A DNA stretch of 64,000 nucleotides from positions 1,400,501 to 1,464,500 of the forward strand of contig NW_027248277.1 of NCBI RefSeq assembly GCF_041260155.1, given 5' to 3'. The position numbers and the translations under genes are program-made. The stretch's first letter is position 1, and each line of letters starts with the position of its first letter. The DNA is from Ptychodera flava (lineage: Eukaryota > Hemichordata > Enteropneusta > Ptychoderidae). This document shows, piece by piece, positions 60,546-64,000 of the stretch. The notes under the pieces are model-generated. The model saw nothing but the letters and a program-made list of their open reading frames with translations, ran no database searches and was not told the DNA's origin.

Positions 60546-63500
60546 CCATTTTTTACGATCATCAAACAAAGCAAAAACTCGTAATGTTAATGCCTCATCG
60601 ATCAAGCAAATTTACTTTTAATATGTATCGGCGCACTTGTCTTCCTTTTAGCCAAAGGCATGATACTTTGTAATTTTTAAAGTTCTGAATCTCCGTCAAA
60701 GATCAGGGGAGATTGTCAAATGCAATGAATGTAGCGAGAAAAGAGAAAAATGGGAAGGAAGAGTGGAAGAGAAGAGAAGAGTGTGAATCTGCAATTTTGT
60801 TTGTTATGCTTTTTAATTCATTTTTGGGACAGTTGAGTCTCGAAAATGTGGGATATTGAGATCACGAACACGATTTCATTGGTTGCTTGCTATGAAACTG
60901 CGATGGATTTTAGCAAGCGATGTTAACAATTCAATTGTCATTTGAACACGTGGGCTAAGTTTAAATGTGGAGAATACACTTTTTGTCACACGTGGAAACT
61001 TTATTTCCATACGAAACCGTACATTTGAGACAATTTGATAAAGCAAAATGGTGACATAAGTGTACAAAGTGCATTAAATCGCAAGTTATCATGATCGTGT
61101 AGATAAGCTGCCTTTTCTTGCTTACCGACACGATCATCGTGTCGATAGCCACAACGGTGCTTGTCAGTGTCCTTCAAATCACGATAAATCCCTGTTAGTC
61201 GTCGGATTACATTAGCGTTTTCCTGTATTCGTGCATAGTAGTAAAATTCAATGCAACATTTCATTAACATTATATGATACCAAGTTATGATTCTCCAATT
61301 TGTACAAATCTTTTTATAACAAACAAATCTTGTCAGAATATATTACCCGTTTCTAATCAACAAACTTCGTTAATATATGTATGAAGCGATCGCCGCGATC
61401 GATTTCTGTCAAACAGAAGTAGTAAGTACTATTTGAATGCTGAGGGCGTCCTGAGATACTCGCAACCAAATTATAGGCCAGTCCTCGAAGCTCTTCTATG
61501 CATCACTGTTCTTTTCATTAAATGATTGTTGCTCAAAGTCAAAGCTGTAGGTTTTTTAAAATCGAAGTTTAATGTAGAGAAGGAAACTTGTCCGTTTAAG
61601 AAGTGTTTGAGAGATAAATACTTTCCGTTTGACGGATTTATCTGGTGAAAAATATACAAGCTTGTATTTTATTACAATTACAGAACTGATAGCTCCTTGC
61701 ACACCAGTACGTAATGTACATTTATGCAATATATGTGAGCATATTTCTCCACAAGTACACTGTACAGAGCATTTTATGCAACTGTTGGATACACATACAA
61801 TTTGTTTCATACATGGTTGTTCATTATTTAATGAGATATTGCAATGCTCAATTAATCCTTCAGTTTCTCTATTTGCTGTGCAATTCAAAGTATATGGATG
61901 CTGCAAAGAAAGTTTGTTGTTCGTGTGTTGCTCAAGATCAATGACAAAAACCTTCATCACAAAGTAATTGGACGTTTCCGTTGCAACAACTCCTGTGCAA
62001 ATATTTCGTGTATAAGTGGCAATCACATGAAAACGTGCAGAACAAAATATCCGTTCAAAGTAAAACACACTGACTCCGTTGATACCAATAACTAAACAGC
62101 AAAATGATCATCATTCTTGTTCAGTTTTGTATCATTTCATTTCAATTTTACAAGATCTAGACAGCAACACAGAGGTTACTGGCTTTTGATGATAAACGGA
62201 ATATATACTTGACGAAATGACGAAATAGCGAAATGACGAAACTTGGAGTCCACAATCAAAAACATTTATTTCATGAAATACAACACTGGAATAATTGTCC
62301 GTGACCACAGAAGCTGGTTTAGTGAATTTAATGAATGCATAAAGTACATAATGAAATATTTTGATCGGACTTCGATTACGGTTTAACCACAAAATAACAC
62401 ATGTTTCATCGACAAAAGTTTAGGATCTAGAAAGTATAAGTGGAATTCATGAGGCTATAATATACGTCGCTTTAGTGGATTGTAGTCTGTTTTTAATTAG
62501 TTACGCGATGAATTGCACGAGAGATGGCTAAGAAAAGTAGATGCTCAACTCTGACGTCAAAAATTTGCGAAAATTTCCTACGCACAAGACAACGGGCCCC
62601 TGAACTTGTAACTCAAATGTTGTATTCAGTAAACGATGAAATGCTGCACTATATGCGAGGTCAGTATGAGTGGTGCAATGCGCGATTCACTGTCACACGC
62701 TGTACAAATTTCGCAAAATCGAAGATTTATTGGAAAAAAGTGGGTAACCGTGGCCAACAATACAAGTGCTCTATTTTATTTGTGATTGATTGTGAGCTTT
62801 GCATAAATTATATAAATCACGTTTTAGTTTTAAGTAAAGATGTTTACAATACTGCGGGCTGTTAATGCTATTATTTATATTCACGGGCACATATACAAAC
62901 ATTACTGTGTATTTGTTGTCAGTCACATGCTTCAGCTCGACCAATTAAAATGCGACGGACAAGGCATGGTAATACGAAATATATATGAAAGTGGATTCTG
63001 TATTTTCTTTTATCCGCCTGTCAACAAATCCGTCTTATGTATTTCCTGAATTGACAACGAAGTTACATCATCAATTTAGCTGAATTTCAAAATTGAAATC
63101 GAAAGCCTCTCCTGTTCTGCTGTTGAGATACCATTGTTTCGAACTAGTCTCTCAACAGCGTCTAGGTATTAGTAGAAACAAAGCAAGGCTACAAGTAACT
63201 GAACACAATTTATTCAATAAATATGTTATGTACATGGATCAAGTGTATTCATCTCTTCTGAGTGTATATACATTTAGTAACAATTCATACTCAATGTGGC
63301 ATTTGTACAAATGTATAAATGTATTTCACAAGTTGTAACACCGTGTTGTGTGCCGTAGCCATAATTCATACATGCCTGTTTTGGCTTTTAAAGTTAGCAT
63401 TTCAGAGTATTGATGGTGTATGTTAAGAGGTTTTTATTATAATCTGACACTTCACCATATTTTAGCACTCTGATTCGTTTATATTCTTTAAAAGGTTAAA

Positions 63501-64000
63501 GTTCATCAAAATAGAGGAAAAAATTACAGATCATTGCGATGATGTAATTTTTGAAACCTCAGGAGAATAAATGGTTTATTCACCATTGCATTCTGTAAAC
63601 ATAAGTCACTCAGGTTTCTACATATCTGTTGATTCTCGATCAAGATTTTTAAGTTTTTTTTATAACGAATTCATGTGTTACAACGAACACAAGATGAACT
63701 TTTATCTTCTGTTTTCATAAGACGGCAGTTAGGATAAAAATTAAGGGACTACCCTTACTTCAAAAGTATAATCCCCATCTCGTAACATATATGATTCCTA
63801 GCTTGTACAAATGATGTTGTAGAAGTTGCCAGGCTTTATTCTACGTATGCAATCCGTATTATGATGAATTAAAATGCATTGTTCTGGTGCAGGTTTTTGA
63901 TTGAGTTAGTAACAGAGTAGCCAAGCTCTGTTTTCTTACACCCTTTAAATATTTCAGATCGTTGATGGGATGTTTTGAATCACTCTCATATTTAAAATTT
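60546..64000. other. Non-coding region at the right end, no supported gene
   Basis: Apart from the outlying palindromes nothing is recognised. The longest frames (minus 62068-61556, 170 codons, Cys-rich; plus 62524-62865, 113 codons, basic) have no known motif, and the first overlaps several other frames of similar length. I do not support them as genes, though an exon of an unknown gene cannot be excluded. Confidence 0.35.
61086..61150. repeat. Outlying pair of the same palindrome
   Basis: A degenerate copy at about 61089-61106 and a perfect one at 61126-61144 (CGACACGAT-C-ATCGTGTCG), 550 bp right of the main cluster. Confidence 0.88.

Noticed and set aside
60324..61150. Possible CRISPR-like array
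   Set aside because: Spacing is irregular, the repeats are dyads with AT flanks, and the context is an animal genome with no cas genes.
61556..62068. 170-codon Cys-rich minus-strand frame
   Set aside because: Several other frames of similar openness overlap it, no known motif or splice signal supports it, and local base composition is like its non-coding surroundings.
62524..62865. 113-codon basic plus-strand frame
   Set aside because: No recognisable domain; no conserved spacing of Cys/His for a zinc finger; could be chance in AT-rich DNA.

Overview
This window is metazoan nuclear DNA, AT-rich, with spliced-gene signals (GTAAGT donors, pyrimidine-AG acceptors), several retrotransposon and DNA-transposon families and almost no intact host gene. 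The families present (Polinton/Maverick, BEL/Pao, CR1-like and Tx1-like LINEs, hAT-like elements) suggest a marine invertebrate. The sequence alone does not fix the phylum.

1-25 kb: a tandem array of four copies of a 5,188-bp unit (150-6440, 6441-11628, 11629-18088, 18089-23277). Each unit carries, on the minus strand, a ladder of small exons of an unrecognised host gene; three of the exon junctions I could test agree in reading-frame phase. Each unit also holds the 5' part of a dead Tx1/L1-like LINE and a piece of a hAT-like element with a long internal inverted repeat. Unit 1 alone keeps the whole hAT-like element and a coiled-coil exon; unit 3 has a 1.27-kb transposon inserted. Just right of the array (23.3-24.3 kb) lies a minus-strand, 17-residue-repeat exon that has acquired stop codons. 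It reads as a degraded gene whose middle exons were amplified.

25-43 kb: a left-truncated, decaying Polinton. In order it holds a glycine-rich membrane protein, a 117-aa protein, the double-jelly-roll major capsid protein (split by a CR1-like LINE), a 147-aa membrane protein, protein-primed DNA polymerase B, a small ORF, a 241-aa unknown, an intact fusion of a nucleoside kinase with a DnaQ-like exonuclease, an integrase with a chromodomain (split by a 3.48-kb hAT-like element), the packaging ATPase, three small basic or membrane proteins, the penton protein, a further membrane protein and two putative fibre or tail proteins. Replication (PolB, kinase), integration and virion morphogenesis (MCP, penton, ATPase) genes are thus all present, but most carry frameshifts. 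The 3.48-kb inserted element has its own spliced gene start, with three tandem mini-exons followed by a repeat-containing acidic exon.

43-49 kb: mostly non-coding, with a 1.56-kb terminal-inverted-repeat element containing a 183-bp satellite, a split ~32-bp minisatellite and a tRNA-like (SINE-type) relic.

49-56.6 kb: a nearly complete, young BEL/Pao LTR retrotransposon on the minus strand (48933-56568) with ~460-bp LTRs, a 5-bp GGCAA target duplication and two frameshifts in gag-pol.

56.6-64 kb: no convincing genes. Notable are a (GA)n tract, a long hairpin at 60.2 kb and next to it a cluster of near-identical GACACGAT-N-ATCGTGTC palindromes, one of which shows compensatory changes in both arms.
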